A stretch of DNA of 64,000 bases, taken from an uncultured Gammaproteobacteria bacterium (GTDB lineage: Bacteria; Pseudomonadota; Gammaproteobacteria; Pseudomonadales; Pseudohongiellaceae). Every line of letters begins with the position of its first letter. Positions within the stretch are counted from its first letter, which is position 1. Both the position numbers and the translations under genes were made by a program. Positions 35,550 to 43,640 of the stretch are shown here, one piece after another. Where the stretch lies: assembly GCA_903837345.1 (NCBI GenBank), contig CAILUG010000038.1, positions 28,376-92,375 on the forward strand, read 5' to 3'. A model generated the notes under the pieces. That model was not told the origin of the DNA, did no database searches, and saw only the letters and a list, made by a program, of their open reading frames with translations.

Positions 35550-35735
35550 TTAGTTCAGTCCGGCCTGTCTCAAGATGCTTTTATAGGTTCCAGCGGCTAA
35601 ATCATCCCCAGGCTTTCCCGGAACCGTTACTCGGCCCGGCTTTGCAGGATGTTTGAATTGTCTATGACTTCCCCGTGTGGCGACATGCACCCACCCATCA
35701 TCATGCAACAATAGCATGACATCCCTGACCTTCAT
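35550..35735 (-). CDS. hicA: HicA mRNA interferase toxin
   Basis: A 61-residue double-stranded RNA-binding-fold toxin. The catalytic His lies in TRGSHRQFKHP, followed by VTVPGKPGDDLAAGT and the conserved end ILRQAGL. It cleaves mRNA and is neutralised by HicB. ATG 35735, with AGGG upstream, gives the standard family length; a TTG at 35762 would add nine residues. The operon order is toxin first. Confidence 0.9.
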   Translation of the reverse strand: MKVRDVMLLLHDDGWVHVATRGSHRQFKHPAKPGRVTVPGKPGDDLAAGTYKSILRQAGLN

Positions 35736-35797
35736 TTGCGCATCCCTGTGCTGTTTTGCCAACTGAATAGCAGAACAACAAGGGATCGACCAATTTT

Positions 35798-35995
35798 TTA
35801 TCCACGTTTGTCACGCATATGGCGTTTCCCATCAAGCCATTGCGGTGGCGTGTACGATCCGGGCAGGATCGGGCCAGAGGCGTGCGGCATCACCGCTTTG
35901 GTGTTGATGATGCCTGTGTCTGCCGGGTCCGGACCCGGTTGCCCGGGGCGGAGCATCAGCGCAATCCAGCGCCTTATCCTTGTTATGAAAGACAT
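35798..35995 (-). CDS. Possible small protein (65 residues), unrecognised
   Basis: A minus-strand frame starting at ATG 35995 is preceded by GGAGAGAAGG, a good ribosome site. The product has a basic, hydrophobic N-terminus (MSFITRIRRWIALML) followed by a Pro/Gly-rich tail. I recognise no family. An overlapping plus-strand frame (35736-36122) has poorer features. It may be a real small membrane-associated protein or chance coding in a gene-poor region. Confidence 0.3.
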   Translation of the reverse strand: MSFITRIRRWIALMLRPGQPGPDPADTGIINTKAVMPHASGPILPGSYTPPQWLDGKRHMRDKRG

Positions 35996-36406
35996 ACCTT
36001 CTCTCCGTGCGTGCGGCAGGCGAATACCTGCGGTAGAGACCGGAAGCAGAAGGCGGACAAAAAAGAAGGAGGGTAAGGCGGAGGAACCTGATCTGGCCGC
36101 TGCTGTTTCGCGGCCTGAATAATTACGTTCTAGACCGGCAACAAAATGCGCAAGGTGCGCATGAAACACATGCGCACGTGCTGGCAAGGGGAGCGTAGAG
36201 TGGCGCTCACCTTGGTGGTGTCCAGCTTGTTGTTGACCAGTTGTCGGGAAATCATGACTGACTCATCCAGGGAAGGCGCGGATCATACGCCTGGTCTGGA
36301 AAAATGAAAACCATGCGTAAATTCCGCGTGTGAATATCACTGTTGTTGTGCTTCCATGTCAAAACCAGAACGCTTTGATTCTATACGCAAGGAGGAGAGA
36401 CAAGCC
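35996..36406. other. Gene-poor spacer between HicAB region and FMN-binding gene
   Basis: About 410 nt without a convincing gene. It holds a 9-bp inverted repeat, GTGCGCATG/CATGCGCAC (36155-36163 and 36169-36177), and the strong ribosome site of the next gene at its right end. Short frames on both strands lack family features. It may be decayed sequence at the right border of the accessory region. Confidence 0.4.
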
Positions 36407-36940
36407 ATGGCCCAACGTTTTACCGAAATCAAGGATTCGCTGCGCCTTTTCATCGAAGCGCAGAAGATTTTCTTTGTGGCCACCGCTGCCGCCGATGGCC
36501 ATGTCAATGTGTCGCCCAAGGGCATGGATTCGCTGCGCGTAATTGATAGTCATCGTGTCGTCTGGCTCAACGTCACTGGCAGCGGCAACGAGACCACCGC
36601 CCATTTGCAGGAGTTGCCGCGCATGACGCTGATGTTTTGCGCGTTCACCGGCTCGGCGCTGATTCTGCGTGTCTATGGCGCAGCCCGGGTGATCACGCCC
36701 ACCAGCAGTGAGTGGCCGGCCCTCTATCAGTTGTTCCCGCCCAATCCCGGCGCCCGCCAGCTGATCGATCTGCAAGTGGAGCTGGTGCAAACCTCCTGCG
36801 GCCAGGCGGTGCCGTTCTTCGACTATGTCAGCGAGCGCGAAGAGCTGAACGAGTGGGCCAGCAAGAAAGGGGAAGATGGCATCAAGCAATATTGGCAGGA
36901 GCGGAATGCTGTGAGCCTGGATGGCAAGGCGATCCTGTGA
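36407..36940 (+). CDS. Pyridoxamine 5'-phosphate oxidase family FMN-binding protein
   Basis: A 177-residue split-barrel protein of the PNPOx-like family. ATG 36407 has AAGGAGGAGA upstream. IEAQKIFFVATAAADGHVNVSPKG is the family's N-terminal strand pair, followed by W-L-N-V-T-G-S-G-N-E-T-T-A-H and M-F-C-A-F-T-G. Such proteins bind FMN, haem or F420; this branch resembles enzymes with unknown general stress or oxidoreductase roles, not PdxH itself. The stop overlaps the GTG start of the next gene, so the two are coupled. Confidence 0.82.
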   Translation: MAQRFTEIKDSLRLFIEAQKIFFVATAAADGHVNVSPKGMDSLRVIDSHRVVWLNVTGSGNETTAHLQELPRMTLMFCAFTGSALILRVYGAARVITPTSSEWPALYQLFPPNPGARQLIDLQVELVQTSCGQAVPFFDYVSEREELNEWASKKGEDGIKQYWQERNAVSLDGKAIL

Positions 36941-37746
36941 GCGAGAGCAGCAAGACACCAACCAGGCTGAGTGTGTGGAGCTCAGCCAAACCTGAAGCCA
37001 AAGCGGCAGGCGCCGGCACCGTGCCGCTGGTGCGTGCGCTGTCAAAACTCGGGCTGGCTTCGCGCACACAAACGGAAGCGTGGATTGCGGCCGGGCGGTT
37101 GGCAGTGAATGGCCGCGTCAGCCGCGACCCGAAACTGGCAGTGGTGCCGGAGAAAGACCAGTTCACGCTCGACGGTGTGTTGCTGCAGCAGCAAGCGCGC
37201 AACTGTGTCGTGCTGCACAAGCCGCGCGGCTATGTCACCACGCGCAATGACGAGAAAGGCCGCAAGACTGTTTTTGATTTGTTGCCGGAATCACAGCAAC
37301 AGTGGCATGCAGTCGGCCGCCTCGATATGAATACCAGCGGTTTGCTACTGCTCACCAATGATTCCCGTCTCTCCAGTTTTCTGACCGATCCCGTCAATGC
37401 CATCCCGCGCGAATATGTGGTCAGTGTCGATGGCAAAGTGTCGGAAGAGACGTTGCCGAAACTCACTGCCGGTGTGATGGACGAAGGCGAAGAGTTGCGG
37501 GCCACCAAGGTCAGCGTGCGCAAACTGAGCGGCCGCGAATCCCATTTGTTTGTCACGTTGCAGGAAGGCAAGAACCGCGAATTACGACGGCTGTTCAAGG
37601 CCGTGGGCCATGAAGTGAACAAGCTCAAGCGCATTGCGTTCGGCCCGGTGTTGCTGGGTGAACTGGACAGTGGCAAGCATCGCGAACTGACTGCCGAAGA
37701 GTGGCAGGCGCTCACTGCATTGATGGGGCCGGCAGCTCGCAAATAA
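36937..37746 (+). CDS. rRNA pseudouridine synthase (RsuA/RluB/RluE family)
   Basis: A 269-residue RNA-modifying enzyme. An S4 RNA-binding domain (about 25-75: LVRALSKLGLASRTQTEAWI, then G-R-L-A-V-N-G-R) precedes the pseudouridine synthase domain. The catalytic Asp is in GRLDMNTSGLLLLTND, and G-K-N-R-E-L-R-R-L-F is the late family motif. It converts specific rRNA uridines to pseudouridine; which site cannot be told. GTG 36937 overlaps the previous TGA; the frame extends to 36712 only as a shadow of that gene. It converges with ruvX. Confidence 0.85.
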   Translation: MSESSKTPTRLSVWSSAKPEAKAAGAGTVPLVRALSKLGLASRTQTEAWIAAGRLAVNGRVSRDPKLAVVPEKDQFTLDGVLLQQQARNCVVLHKPRGYVTTRNDEKGRKTVFDLLPESQQQWHAVGRLDMNTSGLLLLTNDSRLSSFLTDPVNAIPREYVVSVDGKVSEETLPKLTAGVMDEGEELRATKVSVRKLSGRESHLFVTLQEGKNRELRRLFKAVGHEVNKLKRIAFGPVLLGELDSGKHRELTAEEWQALTALMGPAARK

Positions 37747-37765
37747 GCCTGGGAGTGCTCTCGCC

Positions 37766-38194
37766 CTAATTATTTTCGAACCACGATTCCAGCAACAGCT
37801 GCGCCGCCATAGCATCCACCTGGCCGCGGTCGTTGTAACGCTTGCCGCTTATGTCAGCATTGTTGCGGCTGATCTCGCGTGCTTCGCGTGTGCTGAGGCG
37901 TTCATCCACTTTATGCCACGGCAGTTGATAACGGTCGCTCAGGCCTTGCGCAAATGCCTGCACCTTCACCATCAAGTCGCTGTCGGTGCCATCCATGTTG
38001 TAGGGCATGCCTACTACCAGGGCTTGCGGTTTCCAGTGTTTCACCAGTTGGTCCAGTTGTGGCCAGTCAGGTTCACCATTGCGCACCGGCACCACCGCAA
38101 TGCCCATCGCGGTGCGGGTGAGGGTTTGCCCCACGGCCACGCCGATTTTGCGGGTGCCATAGTCGATGCCGAAGAAGCGCTGTGCGGTGCTCAT
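37766..38194 (-). CDS. ruvX: Holliday junction resolvase-like pre-16S rRNA nuclease RuvX/YqgF
   Basis: A 142-residue RNase H-fold nuclease that matures the 5' end of 16S rRNA and can act on branched DNA. The catalytic acidic residues are in FFGIDYGTRKIGVAVG (Asp10 region), K-V-D-E-R-L-S-T-R-E-A and D-R-G-Q-V-D-A-M-A-A. The length is standard. It is the last gene of the gshB-tonB-algH-ruvX run on the minus strand, 3 nt after the algH stop, matching Pseudomonas order. Confidence 0.93.
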   Translation of the reverse strand: MSTAQRFFGIDYGTRKIGVAVGQTLTRTAMGIAVVPVRNGEPDWPQLDQLVKHWKPQALVVGMPYNMDGTDSDLMVKVQAFAQGLSDRYQLPWHKVDERLSTREAREISRNNADISGKRYNDRGQVDAMAAQLLLESWFENN

Positions 38195-38197
38195 CGC

Positions 38198-38776
38198 CTA
38201 GCTGTAACCCACGTCGGAGGTCAGCTGCGCCATCGTGAAGCCAAGCGTGGCGGCAGCCAGATTGCTCATGTTGGCGTAATCGGACGAGAACAGGATTGCT
38301 TCCGTAGCCGGGCAGGTGAACCACGAATTCTCGGCGATTTCCTTTTCCAGCTGGCCCGGGTTCCAGCCTGAGCAGCCCAGTGCCACCAGATAACGCGCCG
38401 GCCCGGTGTTGAGGCCGATCGACTCGAGAATTTCCTTGGAGGTGGTGAGCGTGAGGCCGGGCTTGAGCACCATTGAAGAGGGCCAGTTCGGCTCGGCATC
38501 GTGCAACACAAAGCCTTTTTCCTTTTCCACCGGGCCGCCGGCCAATACTGTTTGCAACGCCGAAGCGGGCCGTAAATCATCGATGCCGAGCTGCTCGAAC
38601 ACTTCGTCCATCTGCATCTTCATCGGATGATTCACCACCAGCCCGAACGCGCCGGCTTCATTGTGCTGCATCAGATAAATCACGCTGTTGGCGAAGAACG
38701 GATCACGCAAGCTTGGCATTGCAATCAGGAAGTGATCCTTGAGCGAGTGGGCACTGTCGAATGCAGGTGTGGTCAT
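38198..38776 (-). CDS. algH: YqgE/AlgH family protein
   Basis: A 192-residue protein of the UPF0301 YqgE/AlgH family, described as a regulator of alginate and virulence in Pseudomonas but of unknown biochemistry. Family motifs are HFLIAMP-x-L-x-D-P-F-F, N-E-A-G-A-F-G-L-V-V-N-H-P, V-L-A-G-G-P-V and A-L-G-C-S-G-W-N-P-G-Q-L-E-K-E. ATG 38776 starts at the family N-terminus, though no clear ribosome site is seen; translation may be coupled to tonB, whose stop is 13 nt away. Confidence 0.92.
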   Translation of the reverse strand: MTTPAFDSAHSLKDHFLIAMPSLRDPFFANSVIYLMQHNEAGAFGLVVNHPMKMQMDEVFEQLGIDDLRPASALQTVLAGGPVEKEKGFVLHDAEPNWPSSMVLKPGLTLTTSKEILESIGLNTGPARYLVALGCSGWNPGQLEKEIAENSWFTCPATEAILFSSDYANMSNLAAATLGFTMAQLTSDVGYS

Positions 38777-38789
38777 GATGGTGCCGGGC

Positions 38790-39671
38790 TCAGAAACTGG
38801 TGAAAGTGTTGCCGCGCTGGAACTGCCAGGTGCGGATGATTTCGAGTATGTCGATGTCCTTGTGCATTTCGGGTGGCAACGGTTCAAACGGCGCCGACAA
38901 TTGCACGATGTGGATCGCCGCTTCATCCAGCACACGTTCGCCCGAGGAGCGCAACAGCCGGATATCGTTGATGGTGCCATCCGGGTTGATCGACACCATC
39001 AAGCGCAGTGTGCCATAAATACCCTTGCTGGTGGCTTCCACCGGATAGTTGAGATTGCCGATGCCTTCGATGCGTTTGCGCCAGTTGTCGAGGTAGACGG
39101 CATCGCGGCTTTCGCGGGTGGAGGCCGAGGAAATCGTATAGCGTTTGGGACGTTTGGCATATTCCTGCCGGTGCAGGTCGAGCTGGGCCTGCAGGCTCGC
39201 CACCGCATCACCCAGGGTTTTGGAGTCGAGCTTGCTGAAGTCTTTCTTTTCGGGCTGCGGCAGTTTGTCATTCACTGGTTCGTTGCCCTTGGCGGTGATG
39301 ATTTTCTGCTGCTCAGGCACGGGCACCACCGGCCGCTCCTTCAGGAACTGTTCAACCTTGTTGATCTTGTTGGCGACCAGCGGCGCCTTGAAAGGCACCG
39401 ACGGCGCCAGCGCCTTGTCTTCGGTGCCGCTGCCCTGCTGGTTGGCTTGCGCCAGAAAATCGGCGTGATCGGGCGCTTTGGCACTGCGATAACTGGCCAG
39501 CGTGATTTCGATGTTGCTGACGATCCTGGGTGCCAGCGTCACGGTAAAGCCCACGCCAAGAATCAGCACTGCATGCACGCACAGTGACATGAACAGCGTG
39601 AAGCCCAGGCGCTCCTGCGTCATTCCCAGTGAATCACCTTGCTCTGTTTCGAACATGGGTTTGTTCACCAT
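38790..39671 (-). CDS. tonB: Energy transducer TonB
   Basis: A 293-residue inner-membrane protein that couples ExbBD to outer-membrane receptors such as the one at 13214. The N-terminal helix (about 22-45) carries the S-x-x-x-H signature as SLCVHA. The periplasmic linker is charged rather than a long Pro-Glu/Pro-Lys repeat. The C-terminal TonB domain shows LRLMVSINPDGTINDIRLLRSSG, then D-E-A-A-I-H and F-E-P-L-P-P-E. Its place between gshB and algH matches tonB3 of Pseudomonas aeruginosa, associated with twitching. Confidence 0.9.
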   Translation of the reverse strand: MVNKPMFETEQGDSLGMTQERLGFTLFMSLCVHAVLILGVGFTVTLAPRIVSNIEITLASYRSAKAPDHADFLAQANQQGSGTEDKALAPSVPFKAPLVANKINKVEQFLKERPVVPVPEQQKIITAKGNEPVNDKLPQPEKKDFSKLDSKTLGDAVASLQAQLDLHRQEYAKRPKRYTISSASTRESRDAVYLDNWRKRIEGIGNLNYPVEATSKGIYGTLRLMVSINPDGTINDIRLLRSSGERVLDEAAIHIVQLSAPFEPLPPEMHKDIDILEIIRTWQFQRGNTFTSF

Positions 39672-39681
39672 GCAGTCCCGT

Positions 39682-40632
39682 TCAGGCTCCCAGTTTGCCG
39701 GCGATGCAGCGCATCAGGTCGCCGGCGATGTCCAGATTGAATATGGTATTGAGCTCGCGCACACAGGTGGGTGAGGTTACGTTGATTTCGGTGAGGTAGT
39801 CGCCGATCACATCCAGCCCGACAAAAATCAGGCCTTTCTCTTTCAGCGTGGGGCCCACCTGCGCGCAGATCCACTTGTCGCGTTCGCTCAGCTCCACGCC
39901 TTTGCCGGAGCCGCCGGCCGCAAGATTGCCGCGGGTTTCATTGAGCGCCGGAATACGCGCCAGCGCATAGCCCACGTGCTGGCCGTCTATCATCAGGATG
40001 CGCTTGTCGCCCTGGGCGATTGCGGGAATGAACTTCTGCGCCATGATCTGTTGCGTGCCGTGGTGGGTCAGCGATTCGATGATCACGCTCAGGTTGTGGT
40101 CGTCGTGCCGGAGGCGAAAGATGCGGGAACCACCCATGCCGTCGAGCGGTTTGAAAATCACATCACCGTGCTCGGCATGGAATTCACGCAGCAGCGAGGG
40201 CAGGCGGGTGACCAGCACCGGCGGCGTGCATTGCGGAAACTGGGTGGCAAATATTTTCTCATTGCAGTCGCGCAAGGATTGCGGCTTGTTGACGATCAGT
40301 GTGCCCTCGCGCTCGGCCTGCTCCAGTATATAGGTGCTGTAGATGAACTCGCTGTCGACCGGCGGGTCCTTGCGCATCAGTATCACCTGCATCTCGCTCA
40401 ATGGCGTGCGCACCACTTCGCCGAGCGTGAACCAGTCATTGGCGTCGTAACGCACGGTGACCGGACGCATGGCGCCATAGGCCTTGCCCTCGCTCATGTA
40501 GAGATCTTTCTGCTCCATGTACCACAGATCCCAACCCATTTTCTGCGCTGCCAGCAACATGGCGAGGGAGGTGTCTTTCTTGAAACTGATGGCGGCGATG
40601 GGGTCCATCACCACGGCGAGTTTGATGCGCAT
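39682..40632 (-). CDS. gshB: Glutathione synthetase
   Basis: A 316-residue ATP-grasp enzyme that joins gamma-glutamylcysteine and glycine. MRIKLAVVMDPI.AI is the standard N-terminus. R-K-D-P-P-V-D-S-E-F, N-K-P-Q-S-L-R-D-C-N-E-K, F-K-P-L-D-G-M-G-G and I-N-V-T-S-P-T-C-V-R-E are diagnostic. Full length. It is first in the gshB-tonB-algH-ruvX run (10 nt to tonB) and divergent from the pilG-like gene, as in Pseudomonas. Confidence 0.96.
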   Translation of the reverse strand: MRIKLAVVMDPIAAISFKKDTSLAMLLAAQKMGWDLWYMEQKDLYMSEGKAYGAMRPVTVRYDANDWFTLGEVVRTPLSEMQVILMRKDPPVDSEFIYSTYILEQAEREGTLIVNKPQSLRDCNEKIFATQFPQCTPPVLVTRLPSLLREFHAEHGDVIFKPLDGMGGSRIFRLRHDDHNLSVIIESLTHHGTQQIMAQKFIPAIAQGDKRILMIDGQHVGYALARIPALNETRGNLAAGGSGKGVELSERDKWICAQVGPTLKEKGLIFVGLDVIGDYLTEINVTSPTCVRELNTIFNLDIAGDLMRCIAGKLGA

Positions 40633-40774
40633 GCCAGAATCCGCTTGAGTAAATCAGCCCTGATTATAGGCGTGCACTTGCGGCGCGGCCACACGCCAGC
40701 CGCAGAAAAACCGGCAGTTTGGCCAGGTCTGTGCTAAACCTGAGGTGCGAAATGGACATCAGGGAGGATGGCTC

Positions 40775-41200
40775 ATGGCAGCTCTCAAAGCAGGGCCCGA
40801 CAAAAGCGTGGTGCCAGCGCCGGTGCGGGCCGCCACCGTGCTGGTGGTGGATGACAACGGCGCCCTGCGGCAGACGGCCGCCGCCATGCTGGCCGCCGAT
40901 GGCCGCGCCTGCATTGCAGTGGCTGACAGTATCGCCGCCTTGTGCGCGCTGGTTGAGCATCAGCCGCAAGTGGTGCTGCTGGATGCCGACTGCGGGCCGC
41001 TGCAGCCCTGGCAGTTTGCGCGGCTGTTGCAGCAACATCCCGCTCACAAGGCCACGCGGCTCGTGTACACCAGCACCCGCGATGATGTGATCGAACGCGC
41101 CAAAGCCCTGGCCGCCGGTATCGAACAGTTTCTGCCCAAGCCGTTTACCACCGAAGAGTTGCTGGCGGCAGTAGCCGGCCAGCTGGCGTCTGCTGCATGA
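40775..41200 (+). CDS. PilG-like response regulator receiver protein
   Basis: A 141-residue stand-alone receiver domain. ATG 40775 has AGGGAGG 7 nt upstream. The phosphorylation site is intact: D26 and D27 (metal), D70 (acceptor), T99/S100 and K122. A short Ala/Pro-rich N-terminal tail precedes the domain. Its location beside gshB is that of pilG in Pseudomonas, where it signals to the type IV pilus motor. It is coupled by a 4-nt overlap to a second receiver gene. The usual pilI, pilJ and pilK do not follow. Confidence 0.8.
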   Translation: MAALKAGPDKSVVPAPVRAATVLVVDDNGALRQTAAAMLAADGRACIAVADSIAALCALVEHQPQVVLLDADCGPLQPWQFARLLQQHPAHKATRLVYTSTRDDVIERAKALAAGIEQFLPKPFTTEELLAAVAGQLASAA

Positions 41201-41610
41201 GTGAGTCGGCACCTCTGGCTGTGGTATTCGAGGACTCTGCCACGCTGGCGCTGCAGTTGACGCGCATGCTGGCAGAGCTGGGTTTTGCAGTGCAAGTGTG
41301 CGATCCCTCACTACCGAACTTGCCACTGCAGCCGGTGCCCGCGCTGATCTGTGTCGAACTGCTCGGCGCCGGCAGCAACGGTTTCAAATTGTTGCGGCAG
41401 CTGGCAGCCCGGCATGCGTGCCCGCGCGTTCTGCTGACAGCCACAGGCCGCAGCACTGATCACAACTGGGGCCGGCGCGCCGGCGCCACCGCGGTGTTGC
41501 AGAGGCCATTCACGTTGCAGCAAGTGCGGGCGTGTGTGTTGCCTGTGCTTCAGCATGGAAAGGTGCATGGGTACGAGACGCAGCAAGAACAACAGGAGCT
41601 GCACTCATGA
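41197..41610 (+). CDS. PilH-like receiver protein with altered phosphorylation site
   Basis: A 137-residue receiver-like protein in the pilH position. The acidic pair is E12-D13, but the acceptor position carries Glu54 instead of Asp (I-C-V-E-L-L-G, followed by N-G-F), and the conserved Lys is Arg103 (L-Q-R-P-F-T). Thr81 is kept. It probably cannot be phosphorylated normally and may be locked in one state, since Glu can mimic phospho-Asp. It overlaps its neighbours by 4 nt on each side, so it is translated as part of a three-gene unit. Confidence 0.75.
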   Translation: MSESAPLAVVFEDSATLALQLTRMLAELGFAVQVCDPSLPNLPLQPVPALICVELLGAGSNGFKLLRQLAARHACPRVLLTATGRSTDHNWGRRAGATAVLQRPFTLQQVRACVLPVLQHGKVHGYETQQEQQELHS

Positions 41611-43571
41611 GTGCGGCAGCCGGCAAAATGCAGCCATTGCAGGCCGAGCCGGCACTGGTACACAGCATTACTGCATTGCTGCAGCAGCTGGTAGCAGGGC
41701 TGGAACGGCTCAAACGCACGCGCACGCAGTCCACGATGTCCACCGTGGAACTGGTCAGGATCAGCACCCGGCTGCAGCAGTTGCGGCAGTGGTTGCCTGC
41801 AGGCAACAGCTTGCAAATACGGCTGATCAAACTGCACAAGTTGCTGCCTGCACTGTTGCAGCCACAGCCAGCCGGGGTGGCAGTGCAACTGCTGGCTGCC
41901 GTTTATGAAATACAGCAAACCCCTCTGATGGTATCGCCATTGGATTTGCGCAAAAGCCAGGTGCTTGCGGCTCCGGCAGCGCTGGCTCCGCTGGTGCAAC
42001 TCTGGCGAGCGCAGCAACACATGGATTCAATGGAACCCGCCGTATTGATCCAGCCATTGCTGGTTTCGCTGATGCAGCAACTGGTAGCAGTGGCCTCCCG
42101 GCCCATGCCGGCACCGCAACAGATTGGTGAGCTGTTGCAACTTATGCAGGCAGTGCTGGAATTTGGTTCCACTGCGGAACAACAGCGCGGCTTCAGTGAG
42201 CTGGTGCCCGTGTTGATTGTGGCAGTGATGCAGCCGCACCTCTCAAATCGCAACCAGCAAGTGCAGAGTTGGCGAGCACTTTGGCAATTTGTGCAACAGC
42301 GTCAGCTATCCACGGTTTGCAACGCGGAGTGCCACGATCTGGAATTGCTGCAGGCTCTGCAACGTGATCTTGATCGCTACCATTGGCAATTGCAGCTGTT
42401 TCTGCAAGGTGCAGCCTTGAAGACTGCCTCTGCGCCGGTGCTGGTGTGCTGGCCGGTGTTGCTGCTGCATTACCAGCTGCCATGGATACTGGCCGCAGTG
42501 GAGCAACACAGCCTCGCCCGGTTGTGCCAGCTCTGGTATCAAAGTCTGATGGTGCACTGGCAGCATCGGCTGAGCATTGCCAAAGGTTTGCTGGCACTGT
42601 TGCGGCAACTGGCGGTGGTGCTGGATCTGTCGCAATGGGCCGGTTTGTCTGCATGTCTCCTTTGTCGCTGGCAGTTGCAGTTGCTGCAACAGTGGCCGAA
42701 TGCGCCCACCCATCAGCTTGACCGGGTGGCCCTGGCGGGAGTGCGTGAGGGCGACGATGAGCCAGTGCCGCTCGCCGGCATTCCCGAGTTGTTGTCACGT
42801 TCGTTTGCGATGCTGACAGAACAAGTCACGGCCGCCTGGTTTGCGGATGCTGCCGTGTACCAGTTGCACGCCGCCACATTATTGGCAGAACTGCAATTGC
42901 TGGAACAAGCGGCCGCCGCGATCAAATTGTCCGCGATCGAAAGTTTCTGCAGCTTGTTGCTGGCACTGCACCAGCAGGCCTGGTGTGCACTGCCGGAACA
43001 GTTTCCCGGGGAACTGCTGTGGCAATGCCACCAGCACCTGCGCGATTTGCTGGATGAAGCCGCAGCCTGGCAGCAATCGGTGCCGGATCTTCAACTGCTG
43101 GCCGTGATTCGCGAATGGTTATTACACGCTCCGCGTCCGTTGCCGCCGCCCGCTCAGGCTGCACATCCTGCTACTGCGATGCTGGAACGCGTGCAATTTT
43201 TCGTGGAAACGCTGGCGCGCTCCGTCGAGCAACCGTTACGGTTTTCGGTGGAGCTGGCCAACAACCTGCCGTTGTCACCACTGGCAGCGTGTGAGGAAGC
43301 GCTGATTGCGCTGCTGCGTTTCGTGGTGCTGGAACAAGTGCAAAACCTGCCGCAGCGCCGGCAGGCGCTGAAACCGGTGGCGACTTCACTGCTGTTGAAG
43401 CTGGAAGCAGTAGAAGACAGCATCGCGGTCGCCATTGTGGAGGCCGGTATCGAAACCCCGCCCGATGCGAAAACACTCAGGCGCCTGCGCCATAAATTGC
43501 CGGAAACTGTGCAGCGGCTTTACTGCCGCACACTGGCAGGCCGCGGCCGCAGTTTCCATTTTGTGATTTGA
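41607..43571 (+). CDS. Large helical protein with a decayed CheA-like ATPase C-terminus
   Basis: A 654-residue cytoplasmic protein, rich in Gln and Leu and mostly helical, with no signal peptide. ATG 41607 follows CAGGAG and overlaps the pilH-like stop. Residues about 1-520 match no family I recognise. Residues about 526-654 follow the layout of the CheA HATPase domain: E-A-L-I-A-L-L-R-F-V-V where CheA has the Leu-Arg-Asn-Ala-Val-Asp-His N-box, A-I-V-E-A-G-I-E at the D-x-G box and G-R-G-R-S-F-H-F-V-I at the end. The catalytic Asn, His and Asp are missing. In gene position it corresponds to the ChpA/PilL kinase. It is best read as a pseudokinase-like relic; this is inference. Confidence 0.6.
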   Translation: MSAAAGKMQPLQAEPALVHSITALLQQLVAGLERLKRTRTQSTMSTVELVRISTRLQQLRQWLPAGNSLQIRLIKLHKLLPALLQPQPAGVAVQLLAAVYEIQQTPLMVSPLDLRKSQVLAAPAALAPLVQLWRAQQHMDSMEPAVLIQPLLVSLMQQLVAVASRPMPAPQQIGELLQLMQAVLEFGSTAEQQRGFSELVPVLIVAVMQPHLSNRNQQVQSWRALWQFVQQRQLSTVCNAECHDLELLQALQRDLDRYHWQLQLFLQGAALKTASAPVLVCWPVLLLHYQLPWILAAVEQHSLARLCQLWYQSLMVHWQHRLSIAKGLLALLRQLAVVLDLSQWAGLSACLLCRWQLQLLQQWPNAPTHQLDRVALAGVREGDDEPVPLAGIPELLSRSFAMLTEQVTAAWFADAAVYQLHAATLLAELQLLEQAAAAIKLSAIESFCSLLLALHQQAWCALPEQFPGELLWQCHQHLRDLLDEAAAWQQSVPDLQLLAVIREWLLHAPRPLPPPAQAAHPATAMLERVQFFVETLARSVEQPLRFSVELANNLPLSPLAACEEALIALLRFVVLEQVQNLPQRRQALKPVATSLLLKLEAVEDSIAVAIVEAGIETPPDAKTLRRLRHKLPETVQRLYCRTLAGRGRSFHFVI

Positions 43572-43572
43572 G

Positions 43573-43640
43573 GAGAGTTATTTAATGAGAGTTATTTAAT
43601 GAGAGTTATGTAATGAGAGTTATGTAATGAGTGTTATTTA
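43573..43640. repeat. 14-bp tandem repeat array
   Basis: Nearly five copies of GAGAGTTATNTAAT (43573-43586, 43587-43600, 43601-43614, 43615-43628, then a divergent copy to 43640). Two copies carry T and two carry G at the variable site. It fills the gap between two convergent genes and reaches the stop codon of the glycosyltransferase gene (43634). Confidence 0.9.

Noticed and set aside
35736..36122. A 128-residue plus-strand frame next to hicA
   Set aside because: No ribosome site, Arg/Pro/Ser-rich composition and no family pattern; it overlaps the better minus-strand small frame.
41532..41606. N-terminal extension of the 654-residue protein to 41532
   Set aside because: It would overlap the PilH-like gene deeply; the ATG at 41607 has a CAGGAG site and a standard 4-nt overlap.
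43573..43640. Possible CRISPR-like array
   Set aside because: The 14-bp units are directly adjacent with no spacers, so it is a simple tandem repeat.
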